Origin: Flammeovirgaceae bacterium UBA6059 | GTDB taxonomy: Bacteria; Bacteroidota; Bacteroidia; Cytophagales; Cyclobacteriaceae | Assembly: GCA_002435755.1 (NCBI GenBank) | Contig: DIYH01000017.1 | Span: 269,739 to 333,738, forward strand | Direction of reading: 5' to 3' | DNA: 64,000 nucleotides | Shown: piece by piece, positions 17,685 to 26,779 of the stretch | Layout: each line of letters begins with the position of its first letter | Numbering within the stretch: the first letter of the stretch is position 1 | Position numbers and translations under genes: made by a program | The notes under the pieces: generated by a model | Database searches by the model: none | The model's input: only the letters and a program-made list of their open reading frames with translations | Told to the model about the DNA's origin: nothing

Positions 17685-20525
17685 ATGCATAGAGCGACAC
17701 TCTATATACTTGTTTTTCTGTTATTGACATCATCTAAAATATCTACGGATGATAAAGACTTCCTGACCACACTTTCCTCTTCGATTCAATTATACCAATC
17801 CAAATTTCTCAAAGAGAAAGTCTATCTCCATATCGATAGAAGCTATTACCAACCGGGAGATGATCTGTGGTTCAAAGGTTATACGGTAAATAGTCTTAAT
17901 AATAAGCTTTCTGTACTTAGCAAGACCTTGTTTGTGAATTTGGTTGCTCCTGATGGTTCGATAGTTCACAGCGGACAGTTCTTTATCAAAAATGGAAGAT
18001 CATCAGGAGACATAGAATTGAGCCCATCACTCGAATCAGGCGAGTATGAGTTAATAGCCTATTCCAGTTGGATGAAGAACTTCGATCCTGAATATGTCTA
18101 TCGGCAAAAAGTCAATATCAAAGCGACCATAATCCCCAACCTTTTTATGGAAGCTAACTTCGACAAGGCCCTCTACTCAGCAGGTGAAAAAGTGAACCTT
18201 ACTGTGAAGGTAGCTGATCTCGAAGGCGAGACTCCTGACAACTTGAGGTTGACATACACGGTCTCTGATGGCTTTGATATCCTTGAAGACCAGAAGTTGC
18301 GTCTCTCATCAGAGAATGAGCTCTCTTTGACTTTTCTGGTTCCTGAACGGAAGGGATTTGTCAATTACCTGATGCGTGTATCTGGTGAACATGAGGACCA
18401 ACCCTTTCAATACCAATGGCTTGTGCCAACTGAGGACAGGGACTTTGACTTGCAGTTCATGCCTGAAGGTGGAAATCTATTAGCTGGAAAAACACAAAAG
18501 GTAGCCTATAAATGCGTCGATAACTACGGAAGAACAGTGGACTTCAAAGCTGTGATCGTTGATGATGCTGGTAATCTGGCTGATACCATTCGCAGTGATT
18601 ACCAGGGTATGGGAAGTTTTACGCTAACGGTAGAGCCTGGCCGTCAGTACCATGCGCAGATGATTGAGCCAGTTTCTACAAGACATTTTGAGTTGACATC
18701 TTCAGTTAACCAGGGAATTACTCTGTCGCTAGCTGATATGGAGACTGATTCTTTGGCCATTAGAGTACTGACCAACAGAAAGAAGACGGGGGTTGTTTAT
18801 CTCACGGCCATACATCAGGACAATTTGATCTGGTCACTGGAGACCCAACTATCTGAGGATACCACTTTGTACCTACCTACATCTATGTTTCCGGTAGGAG
18901 TGAATAGGCTTACTCTTTTTGATGATAAAAAATTACCAATAACAGAAAGATTGGCCTTCTTACACGCTGACAGCCATCTAGATATCAAAGTGGAGACCGA
19001 TGAGCCTAACTACGGAGCTAGGTCCAAAGTGGAGGCAAAATTGAAGGTTACTGATGGTTTAGCGCGACCAGTAAAGGGCGTCTTCTCACTTGCAGTAACG
19101 GACAGCTACCTTTCCAATATCAACAGTACTGATACTAAGAATATTTTGAGCACTTTGTTGCTCACTAGTGAACTGAAAGGCAGTATTCCTACACCAAATT
19201 ACTATTTCATGGATGATAATCCTTATGCGACTGAAGCGTTGGACTTGGTCATGTTGACCCATGGCTGGAGGCGTTTTTTGTGGGATTATGTGCTTTTGAG
19301 GGACTTAGAAAGTGAGCCTGCTCCAATCAACCAGGACCTGAAGTCAGGAACTGTGTATGACAAGAAAGGCAATATCGTACCGGGTGCTGAAGTGCAAGTG
19401 GTACAATTAGGCGAGATGAATGCGTACTTCACTGAAACTGATGAACGGGGCAAGTTCTACTTACCTTTTCAAATCTCCTCTCAGCAATCTATGAACTTTG
19501 TCTTCAACGCTGACCTACCGGGAAAATCAAAACAGCTCGAAGTAAGGCTGGATACCGAAGATAACGATCCTTTTCGTTCTGCAATCGTTAGTGAGCTCTT
19601 GCCAACGCAAGGCGATCTGGCTTCTGCTGACCGTGCAAAAGATAAGAAAAATACAAAGCGACAAAAGATACAGGACGCCTTTAGTGATTTTCAGTTTGGA
19701 GGTAATTATACGCTTCTTCGGGAGGTAGAGGTGATGGGTAAAGCGATTGTGGAAGAAGAGCACATAGACAAAGGGGAAAAATATGAGTTGCGCAATCAAA
19801 TGAGTGTGATGTCGCATTATTTTGTGCAGAGTAGGGGAGGTGAGAACCTCAATTTTGTGGGCAATGTGAGTACCATGTCTAGTTCCAGTGCCTCCGGAGG
19901 CTTTATCGATATCGTACGCCAGATGACCAACATTTATAAGTATAATCCTGAGACAGGGTTTGTCATCCTCCGAACCAACGATTTACTAAGAGATTCGGAA
20001 AAAAGACTTGGAGCGCTTGTCGTTCTTAATGGCTCCTCAGTGGGTCAGGACCTTCGGGTTCTTAATCATCTGACACGTACAGATATAGAAAAAATTGATG
20101 TTATCAAAAGTAGCGCCATGGCTGTGTATTATGGTAACAGGGCAGCTGCAGGGGCCATATTAGTCACCACCAGGCAAGGTATCAAACAGGGTGTCGAGGA
20201 AAGCTATATTGATCAGACTGTCGAAAGCAAAGTAGCTGTTGACAACAACTACTCTATCATCAAGGAGTTTTACGCTCCAAAATATAGCTCTGAAGACGAG
20301 AAACTTTCTCCGGTTCCGGATGTCCGGAAAACAATCTATTGGAACCCTGAACTTATCACTAATGAAAATGGTGAGGCGAGCTTTTCGTTTTATACCGACG
20401 ATCGTGAAACGCTACTCAACGTTGAGGTACAAGGCATGAGTGGTGAAGGTAAGTTTGGCTTTCTAAACCACTCGATTGTCGTGGATGAAGACTTGTCTGC
20501 CAGCCAATCAGGGCGGATCAAGTAG
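17685..20525 (+). CDS. MG2-domain exported protein with SusC-type plug motif, no barrel (paralogue 2)
   Basis: A 946-residue protein with a signal-like N-terminus (about 1-20). The MG2-type domain starts EKVYLHIDRSYYQPGDDLWF (about 45-64); several macroglobulin-like segments follow. Around 780-835 it has a clear SusC plug signature: VVLNGSSVGQDLRVLNHL, DIEKIDVIKSSAMAVYYG, and AAAGAILVTTRQG. The end carries TIYWNPELITNENGEASFSF, as in its paralogue at 8137. No beta-barrel follows the plug. As last gene of the sigma/STN/FecR cluster it may be the ligand-sensing or transport-associated component; this is inference. The stop overlaps by 8 bp with the convergent menB. Confidence 0.75.
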   Translation: MHRATLYILVFLLLTSSKISTDDKDFLTTLSSSIQLYQSKFLKEKVYLHIDRSYYQPGDDLWFKGYTVNSLNNKLSVLSKTLFVNLVAPDGSIVHSGQFFIKNGRSSGDIELSPSLESGEYELIAYSSWMKNFDPEYVYRQKVNIKATIIPNLFMEANFDKALYSAGEKVNLTVKVADLEGETPDNLRLTYTVSDGFDILEDQKLRLSSENELSLTFLVPERKGFVNYLMRVSGEHEDQPFQYQWLVPTEDRDFDLQFMPEGGNLLAGKTQKVAYKCVDNYGRTVDFKAVIVDDAGNLADTIRSDYQGMGSFTLTVEPGRQYHAQMIEPVSTRHFELTSSVNQGITLSLADMETDSLAIRVLTNRKKTGVVYLTAIHQDNLIWSLETQLSEDTTLYLPTSMFPVGVNRLTLFDDKKLPITERLAFLHADSHLDIKVETDEPNYGARSKVEAKLKVTDGLARPVKGVFSLAVTDSYLSNINSTDTKNILSTLLLTSELKGSIPTPNYYFMDDNPYATEALDLVMLTHGWRRFLWDYVLLRDLESEPAPINQDLKSGTVYDKKGNIVPGAEVQVVQLGEMNAYFTETDERGKFYLPFQISSQQSMNFVFNADLPGKSKQLEVRLDTEDNDPFRSAIVSELLPTQGDLASADRAKDKKNTKRQKIQDAFSDFQFGGNYTLLREVEVMGKAIVEEEHIDKGEKYELRNQMSVMSHYFVQSRGGENLNFVGNVSTMSSSSASGGFIDIVRQMTNIYKYNPETGFVILRTNDLLRDSEKRLGALVVLNGSSVGQDLRVLNHLTRTDIEKIDVIKSSAMAVYYGNRAAAGAILVTTRQGIKQGVEESYIDQTVESKVAVDNNYSIIKEFYAPKYSSEDEKLSPVPDVRKTIYWNPELITNENGEASFSFYTDDRETLLNVEVQGMSGEGKFGFLNHSIVVDEDLSASQSGRIK

Positions 20526-21366
20526 AGACCCTGTTGAATTTTCCGAAATCCGGTTTTCTCTTTTCGAGAAATGCATTGCGTCCCTCTTTGGCTTCATCTG
20601 TCATATAAGCAAGGCGGGTTGCTTCACCAGCGAATACCTGCTGCCCTACCATACCATCGTCTGTTAAGTTGAAAGCAAACTTCAGCATACGAATAGATGT
20701 CGGAGACTTAGCGAGTATCTCCTGTGCCCATTGGTAAGCCGTGTCTTCAAGTTCATCATGAGGGATCACGGCATTGACCATACCCATTTCATAGGCCTCC
20801 TGGGCTGAGTAATTTCTTCCTAAGAAGAATATCTCTCTGGCACGTTTTTGCCCTACCATTTTGGCCAGATAAGCTGATCCATATCCGCCATCAAAGCTCG
20901 TGACATCAGCATCGGTCTGTTTGAAGACAGCATGCTCTTTACTTGCCAGCGTCAAATCACATACGACATGAAGACTATGACCACCACCTACGGCCCAGCC
21001 TGGTACTACCGCAATGACTGCCTTAGGCATAAAGCGGATCAAGCGCTGGACTTCCAGAATATTGAGTCGTGCTACACCATCATCATCTACATAACCCTGC
21101 TCACCACGCGCACGCTGATCTCCTCCGCTGCAAAAAGCATAACCTCCGTCTTTAGGAGATGGTCCTTCACCTGACAAGAGCACCACACCTATGTTGGGGT
21201 CTTCTCGCGCATCTAAGAAAGCTTCAAATAATTCTCCTACTGTTTTAGGGCGGAAGGCATTTCGAACCTCAGGCCTATTGAAGGCGATTCGTGCTACTCC
21301 GTTATATTTTTTGTACGTAATGTCTTCGTATTCCTTGGCGATTTGCCAGTCTATGTTGATACTCAT
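20518..21366 (-). CDS. menB: 1,4-dihydroxy-2-naphthoyl-CoA synthase
   Basis: A crotonase-fold enzyme that cyclises o-succinylbenzoyl-CoA to DHNA-CoA in menaquinone synthesis. MenB hallmarks: FNRPEVRNAFRPKTV (about 29-43), oxyanion-hole GGYAFCSGGDQ (about 74-84), PGWAVGGGHSLHVVCDLT, SFDGGYGSAYLAKMVGQKRA (about 158-177) and a C-terminal RKPDFGKF. Length 282 residues is normal. The start overlaps the menD stop by 4 bp; it is the last gene of the menI-menF-menD-menB operon. Confidence 0.95.
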   Translation of the reverse strand: MSINIDWQIAKEYEDITYKKYNGVARIAFNRPEVRNAFRPKTVGELFEAFLDAREDPNIGVVLLSGEGPSPKDGGYAFCSGGDQRARGEQGYVDDDGVARLNILEVQRLIRFMPKAVIAVVPGWAVGGGHSLHVVCDLTLASKEHAVFKQTDADVTSFDGGYGSAYLAKMVGQKRAREIFFLGRNYSAQEAYEMGMVNAVIPHDELEDTAYQWAQEILAKSPTSIRMLKFAFNLTDDGMVGQQVFAGEATRLAYMTDEAKEGRNAFLEKRKPDFGKFNRVST

Positions 21367-23012
21367 AGTGCTTTTATTTCTGATTTAATCTTGTCAAATA
21401 CTTCTTGATTGACTGAAGTCTGTGTCTCGATTTCGATTAGCCTCAGACCTTTCTTGGCCATCATCGATGGTAGCTCTTGATGAAGTGCTTCCCTGGTATT
21501 GATCCTGATGTATTCCATATTGAAGTCCTTTGTGGTATGCTCAGCCGATAGTTTTTGGTCAGTGATAAAGTAGTCGTGTATTTCGGGTTGACTCCTGGGC
21601 CCAGGTATCATGCCGAAGATTCCTCCACCATGGTTATTAAGCAAAATGATCAGAAGGTCTTTGGGCGGATGATTGTGCCACAGACCGTTCCTGTCATAGA
21701 AGAAAGCAAGATCTCCTGTGACGAGAACAGTCTTGTTCCCACTGTAAAGGCACGAACCTACGGCAGTACTCACAGTCCCATCAATACCGCTCGTGCCGCG
21801 ATTAACAAAGATGTGTTGATCGGCATGATGGACACCCAAAAAGTTGACATACCGGATAGGCATACTATTAGATATATGTATGTCAACTTTCTCAGGAAGA
21901 TGATCCAATAATATCTTGACAGCTTCGAATTCTCCAAAATCTTGCTTGTCAAACGCTTGTTGGAGGTAGTTTCCGGTCTTTACCTGAAGGTTACGCCAAC
22001 TAGTGAGGTAGGAGGTATTATAATCCTGATCCGTTAGCAAGTCTAATAACGAGTCCGCTCTGCCTCTAATTACTTTGGTAAGTGATTGGAATGTGTCCGG
22101 AGTAAAATCTGTCTCAGTAATGTGCCAATGCTCCAATCCGAGAACATTGCGAAGGAAGACTTTTAGATTCTTTGAAATAATTGATTTTCCAAAACTGATG
22201 ACCAACTCAGGTCTCAACTCTTCAGACAACTGTCCCGACAAAAACAGGTCGTGATGAGTGATGACATTTTCGAGATGTGAGTAATTGCTTTGTGCATCAC
22301 AAACTACAGGGATAAGGCTCGCCAGTTTTGCTAATAGTTCATCGATACCAGGGACATAGTTTTGCTGCCCGACTAATAACAGGACACGGCGGTATTTGAT
22401 GCTACCAACAAGATTCTTTGAAGGACTAGCACGAACTGTGTCTTGTGTCCAGAACTTAAGCTTCTCTGTGTACTGATAGTTTTCGGAGGTATAGAGAGGC
22501 TCCCGCAATGGTACGTTGATATGTACAGGACCAGGCGTATCTCCCATGGAGAGCACGGTAGCTTCATTGACGATACGTAGCATATGCCATTGTGCTACAT
22601 CGGACAGGTCTGTGCTTGGCAGTTGGAAACTCTTGAGCACATGCTGACCATAGATGTTTTGTTGTCTTATGGTCTGGCCGTCCCACTGGTCAATCCACTC
22701 TGGAGGTCTGTCGGCTGTCAATACCAGCAGAGGCACTTGTTGATAGTATGCTTCTGCTACTGCTGGTGCATAGTTGTAGGCAGCACTACCTGATGTGCAC
22801 ACAAGTACCGTAGGTTTTTGTGACTGCAATGAAATGCCCAGTGCTACAAAAGCAGCACTACGTTCATCCGGGATTACATACTTCTTAAATCCTGAATGCC
22901 TACTAAATGCAATGGTCAAGGGAGCTGACCTAGAGCCGGGGGAGATGATTACATCTGTCAAACCGAGCAAATGCAACAGCTGTGGTATGTCATAGAGTGC
23001 CTGGCTCAACAT
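21363..23012 (-). CDS. menD: SEPHCHC synthase (2-succinyl-5-enolpyruvyl-6-hydroxy-3-cyclohexene-1-carboxylate synthase)
   Basis: A thiamine-diphosphate enzyme joining isochorismate and 2-oxoglutarate. The cofactor-activating Glu50 is in VIPDERSAAFVALG; SPGSRSAPL (24-32) is the MenD N-terminal signature. The C-terminal ThDP/Mg motif runs from VTGDLAFFYDRNGLW to LLNNHGGGIFGMIPG. Length 549 residues is typical. It follows menF by 13 bp and overlaps menB by 4 bp. Confidence 0.95.
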   Translation of the reverse strand: MLSQALYDIPQLLHLLGLTDVIISPGSRSAPLTIAFSRHSGFKKYVIPDERSAAFVALGISLQSQKPTVLVCTSGSAAYNYAPAVAEAYYQQVPLLVLTADRPPEWIDQWDGQTIRQQNIYGQHVLKSFQLPSTDLSDVAQWHMLRIVNEATVLSMGDTPGPVHINVPLREPLYTSENYQYTEKLKFWTQDTVRASPSKNLVGSIKYRRVLLLVGQQNYVPGIDELLAKLASLIPVVCDAQSNYSHLENVITHHDLFLSGQLSEELRPELVISFGKSIISKNLKVFLRNVLGLEHWHITETDFTPDTFQSLTKVIRGRADSLLDLLTDQDYNTSYLTSWRNLQVKTGNYLQQAFDKQDFGEFEAVKILLDHLPEKVDIHISNSMPIRYVNFLGVHHADQHIFVNRGTSGIDGTVSTAVGSCLYSGNKTVLVTGDLAFFYDRNGLWHNHPPKDLLIILLNNHGGGIFGMIPGPRSQPEIHDYFITDQKLSAEHTTKDFNMEYIRINTREALHQELPSMMAKKGLRLIEIETQTSVNQEVFDKIKSEIKAL

Positions 23013-23025
23013 TGATTTTAGGAAC

Positions 23026-24234
23026 TTAGCCCGTGATCAAATCTAGCATCGTTTGAGATTTATACTCGGTCTCTAGCCATTCTTTTTCCGGTTGGGAGCC
23101 CTCTGTGACACCAGCACCAACAAATGCCCTCACAGATCGGTCGAATATGCGCATACATCTGAGGTTGACAAAGAGATGTGTAGCATCTTGTATATTCACC
23201 GGCCCGAGATAGCCACTGTACAACTCTCGGTCGTGCTGTTCATGGGCCCTGAGGAAGTCCATGGCTGGTACCAAAGGCATCCCACAGACTGCTGATGTAG
23301 GGTGAAGGAGTTCTGCCATCACAGATCCGAGTTGAGGAAAGTTGACAGCTGCCATGTTCACCTCATACTCAGTGAGGAGATGTATTAGGTTAGCAGCCTT
23401 GATTGTCTTGGGACCATTCTCCTCAAACTCTCTCAACCGTATTTTTTTGAAGCAGTTGATGATGTAGCGACTAACCATGGCTTGCTCCTCTATTTCTTTT
23501 TGTGTCCAGGCCACCTCTCTCAGGTCCTGATCGGGATTGACTCTTTGAGTGCCGGCTAATGCCATTGTCTTAAAAATATTGCCATGCATTTGTACCAGCA
23601 CCTCTGGCGATGCTCCCAACCATGTACCTATTCCTGGTAGGGCAATGAACGAGGCAAATGAAGATGGATATCTATCACATATCAATTTGAATTGTGCCAG
23701 CGGATCTAGCGACTGGTCGAGGGTCTGGTCTTTGTAGCGGGAGGGAACTATTTTTTTGAACTGTTCATTTTGGATGGCCTCAATGCAGTCCTCAACAAAA
23801 TGTATGAAGGATGCCTTATTGTCATCAGTGGTTTTTACTGGACTCTGGTCGAGTTTGAAGTAGTTTTGATCTTTGTTCTGTTGGAGTTGACCTATCCATT
23901 CATTGGCCGTGGTACTTCGTTTGGGATCGAGTGTTACATCGAATGTTTTGGTGTCGCCAGTTGAGGTAATGTGTATGTCAGCATTCATGAACACCTCTTC
24001 TGAGCGCGCTTCACTCGCAAATGGACTCACCAGGAAACCTGGAGACGATGATTCAAGTGATCGCTTGCCCTTTTGCAGCTGGCCTCCTGTGTCGATAATG
24101 ACATGAGTGGTGCTCTCATTTGGCAATCGCCAACAGGCGAATGCCAAACCTTGATGACTTGCTTGAGTGAGCATGTTGTGTAAATCAACATGCTGTACCA
24201 GATCCAAACGTGCTTGCTCGTAATTAACCGACAT
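23026..24234 (-). CDS. menF: Isochorismate synthase
   Basis: A chorismate-binding enzyme that converts chorismate to isochorismate, the entry to menaquinone synthesis. Motifs of the family: PGIGTWLGASPEVLVQM, MALAGTQRV (about 225-233), LLHPTSAVCGMP (about 310-321), the Glu of DRELYSGYLGPV, and CMRIF / GAGVTEGSQPEKEW near the end. Length 402 residues. Its ATG shares one base with the stop of the preceding thioesterase gene (TAATG), so the two are translationally coupled. The operon context favours menaquinone rather than siderophore use. Confidence 0.92.
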   Translation of the reverse strand: MSVNYEQARLDLVQHVDLHNMLTQASHQGLAFACWRLPNESTTHVIIDTGGQLQKGKRSLESSSPGFLVSPFASEARSEEVFMNADIHITSTGDTKTFDVTLDPKRSTTANEWIGQLQQNKDQNYFKLDQSPVKTTDDNKASFIHFVEDCIEAIQNEQFKKIVPSRYKDQTLDQSLDPLAQFKLICDRYPSSFASFIALPGIGTWLGASPEVLVQMHGNIFKTMALAGTQRVNPDQDLREVAWTQKEIEEQAMVSRYIINCFKKIRLREFEENGPKTIKAANLIHLLTEYEVNMAAVNFPQLGSVMAELLHPTSAVCGMPLVPAMDFLRAHEQHDRELYSGYLGPVNIQDATHLFVNLRCMRIFDRSVRAFVGAGVTEGSQPEKEWLETEYKSQTMLDLITG

Positions 24235-24656
24235 TATTTCTTATCGAGGATGGCTATCGTTATTCTGCTAATACAAACGAGTTGTTGATCCTGATTTGTT
24301 ATCCGTATTTCCCAAATATGCGTTTTTTTGCCAATGTGAATGGGTGAGGCCTCTCCGGTTACGGTGTTTCCTGATTTTACGGACTTCACATGGTTGGCAT
24401 TGATTTCTAAGCCAACGCAGAGCTGTGTCTTTGAGTCGGTATGCATAGCCGCACCTATACTACCTAATGTTTCCGCCAGAGCTACAGAAGCACCGCCATG
24501 TAAGATACCATATGGCTGAACAGTGCGGTGATCGACAGGCATTGTGGCCTTCAATGATTGTTTGCTGATCTCGACAAATTCAATGCCCAGATGCTCTACA
24601 AGAGTGTTTTTGCTAAGGGTATTAAATGCTTCTGTGGAAATCGGTTGGTCTGCCAT
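24234..24656 (-). CDS. menI: Hotdog-fold thioesterase, probable DHNA-CoA thioesterase
   Basis: A 140-residue PaaI/YdiI-type hotdog thioesterase. The catalytic region is PYGILHGGASVALAETLGS (about 68-86), with the expected His-Gly-Gly and the Glu on the long helix. As first gene of an operon with menF, menD and menB it most likely hydrolyses DHNA-CoA to DHNA before prenylation; the enzyme family also includes phenylacetyl-CoA thioesterases, so the substrate rests on context. Confidence 0.8.
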   Translation of the reverse strand: MADQPISTEAFNTLSKNTLVEHLGIEFVEISKQSLKATMPVDHRTVQPYGILHGGASVALAETLGSIGAAMHTDSKTQLCVGLEINANHVKSVKSGNTVTGEASPIHIGKKTHIWEIRITNQDQQLVCISRITIAILDKK

Positions 24657-24676
24657 AGTCAGTATCTAAAATGGTA

Positions 24677-24684
24677 TAATTTTG
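24677..24684 (+). promoter_or_regulatory. Putative -7 box for the histidine phosphatase gene
   Basis: TAATTTTG matches TAnnTTTG and lies 29 nt before the TTG start at 24714, a spacing shared by other such boxes in this window. No -33 TTG at the usual distance was seen. Confidence 0.4.
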
Positions 24685-24713
24685 CCGCCGGTCACAAACC
24701 AACATAAAAAAGA

Positions 24714-25334
24714 TTGACTTACAAAAAGTTATATATTGTACGGCACGGCGAAACGGAGTACAACCGCAAACGGATGGTCCAGGGAAGTGGAATTGATGCT
24801 CCAATCAATGAAAAAGGCCAGCAACAAGCACTGGCTTTTTATAATGCGTACAAGGGCTACCCCTTTAAGAAAGCATACGTCTCCACGCTAGTGCGTACTC
24901 AACAATCTATCCAGAGCTTCTTAGATAAAGGGCTTTCCTACGAGGCGTTATCAGGTCTCGACGAAATCAACTGGGGCAATAAGGAGGGTGCATCATTCTC
25001 AGCAGAAGCGCACGGTGAATATCTCAGGATCACCAATGCCTGGAATAGTGGTGACCTTGATGTATGCATTGATGGAGGAGAGTCTCCAAATGAAGTTATG
25101 GCCCGTCAAAAGCTGGCTATGGAGAAGATCATGTCAGATGGCTTTGAAAACATACTTATTTGTATGCACGGCAGAGCGATGAGGATTTTGATTTGCTGGT
25201 TGTTGGGCTATCCGCTTGATAAAATGGACATGTTTGAACACACTAATCTTGGTCTTTATAAACTGACTCATACGGGAAGTATGTTTTCGGTTGATTGGGC
25301 TAATGAAACCTCTCATTTGATAGGGATTAATTAG
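24714..25334 (+). CDS. Histidine phosphatase family protein
   Basis: A phosphoglycerate-mutase-like phosphatase of 206 residues. The catalytic motif is YIVRHGETEYNRKRMVQG (8-25) with phospho-accepting His11 and Arg10; the second His is in CMHGRAMRIL (about 150-159), and DEINWGN gives the acidic proton donor region. Start: an in-frame stop 9 bp upstream and the lack of any ATG before the RHG motif leave TTG 24714 as the only reasonable start. Substrate unknown. Divergent from the menaquinone operon; the stop overlaps by 8 bp with the convergent TPR gene. Confidence 0.85.
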   Translation: MTYKKLYIVRHGETEYNRKRMVQGSGIDAPINEKGQQQALAFYNAYKGYPFKKAYVSTLVRTQQSIQSFLDKGLSYEALSGLDEINWGNKEGASFSAEAHGEYLRITNAWNSGDLDVCIDGGESPNEVMARQKLAMEKIMSDGFENILICMHGRAMRILICWLLGYPLDKMDMFEHTNLGLYKLTHTGSMFSVDWANETSHLIGIN

Positions 25335-26769
25335 AAGTAATTGAAGATTCGATTAGTCGGGTGTACAAATCTGCTTTATTGTTGAGACTACTCTTGTAAG
25401 GGTAGTTGCGATAGTTGCCCACCTCATTAAAGTATCTTAAGGCTTCTTCAAACTCGCTTTTATCCTGATAGATACGACCGAGGAGGTAGGCTGTATTTGG
25501 GGCAAAGTACCATCCTGATTCTGGCGACTTACTCAGTACCTGCTTGTAAATAGGAATGGCAGCTTCGGCATTCCCATTAAGGTGCATGAGCCTTGCTCTT
25601 CTATATAGTAGCTCTATGCTGGTTTTATCACTCATGGTAGCTGATGTATCCAGCCGCTCAAGCAGTTGTTTTGAGATATCGTAGTAGCCCCCATCAGTGG
25701 TAAGCCTCACTTTCATCAGTTCTCTGGCTATCGGTGCTTCGATGGATAAATGGTCTAAAGCGTTGGCATCTGCCTCAGTAATACTGCTTCCTATGTTGAG
25801 TAGTTTTTCTTTGTATTCAGATGCTTTTCTTTCATCACCCTTGAGCGTATGGCAAAGCCAAATTTTGTGCAGTATTTCGGCTGTGGAGTTTGCCATAAGA
25901 TTGCCTTCATATTCATCGAAGTAGTAAAGTGCAGAGTCGTATTCTAACTTGTTGAGGTAAGCTTCTCCCAACTGTCCATAGACCTGATCAATATGCGAGT
26001 CCAACTGTAAGTCGATAACATATTGGCTTTGGTGGTTCTTCAAAGCAATTGTATTAAACAAGAATTGGATCATAGGACTGTCGGCGTATTCAGCCCTCAG
26101 GCCCAGCCAATCTCCGAAAGTACTTTCGTCGAAGAGGTATTGCTGAAACATCAGCTTGACTAGTTGGCATTCCAAGGAGAGGTCATTTTTAGCTGCTATT
26201 TGCTGATCTAATTCTTGCATGCCTAGGACTGGATCACCTTCATATCCGAGAAGTCGGAAAATCCATTGGTAGTTTTCAGGGATACTGCCGAGTGCTATTT
26301 TGAGTGTCGCTGACACTTTCGGAGACCCGAAGTTCTCTTTATCTTCAGACCTTCGATAAGCCACTCTAAACTGCATGAAGGATCTAAATGCATCTCTATT
26401 CATAAAGTGTACCAGACTTTGATGAAAGGCTGTTTCGGCTCTTACAAAACTTACCGCCTTATCTTTTCTATCAAGATCATTAAGAAGTCTTTCCCATTGA
26501 TCTCTGTGATCACTGGCAGGATCCTTTGCAGTAATGACCCGACTAAGTGTTGCTGCCAGGCTGTTGATGTAAATGACATAGGGTAGGTGAGATATCTCAA
26601 TGGTATCAGGGTCGACCACTGGCCATTCTTGAAACTGGTAGTGTAGTGCTATATGGTAAGCCGCTGCGAGTTGATCAGGAAAAACAATACTCTGTGTGCG
26701 TCCTATAAATGACAGGCACAAAAAAAGGCATGCTGTTAAGCACACCTTATTTATTTTTGAACCACACAT
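25327..26769 (-). CDS. Exported tetratricopeptide-like repeat protein
   Basis: A 480-residue protein with a probable signal sequence (about 1-26, hydrophobic KVCLTACLFLCLSFIG then RTQS) followed by helical repeats. TPR-type units are clearest in the C-terminal half: QLGEAYLNKLEYDSALYYFD, LYRRARLMHLNGNAEAAIP and AYLLGRIYQDKSEFEEALRY. I start at ATG 26769, which gives the signal sequence directly and leaves 10 bp to the upstream zinc-ribbon gene; a longer frame would overlap it. Likely a periplasmic scaffold; no partner is visible. It ends a three-gene minus-strand unit with the zinc-ribbon and Nif3 genes. Confidence 0.72.
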   Translation of the reverse strand: MCGSKINKVCLTACLFLCLSFIGRTQSIVFPDQLAAAYHIALHYQFQEWPVVDPDTIEISHLPYVIYINSLAATLSRVITAKDPASDHRDQWERLLNDLDRKDKAVSFVRAETAFHQSLVHFMNRDAFRSFMQFRVAYRRSEDKENFGSPKVSATLKIALGSIPENYQWIFRLLGYEGDPVLGMQELDQQIAAKNDLSLECQLVKLMFQQYLFDESTFGDWLGLRAEYADSPMIQFLFNTIALKNHQSQYVIDLQLDSHIDQVYGQLGEAYLNKLEYDSALYYFDEYEGNLMANSTAEILHKIWLCHTLKGDERKASEYKEKLLNIGSSITEADANALDHLSIEAPIARELMKVRLTTDGGYYDISKQLLERLDTSATMSDKTSIELLYRRARLMHLNGNAEAAIPIYKQVLSKSPESGWYFAPNTAYLLGRIYQDKSEFEEALRYFNEVGNYRNYPYKSSLNNKADLYTRLIESSITSN

Positions 26770-26779
26770 GCCAGTGGGG

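Noticed and set aside
21555..21911. 118-codon plus-strand frame
   Set aside because: Entirely antisense within menD, whose motifs fully explain the region.
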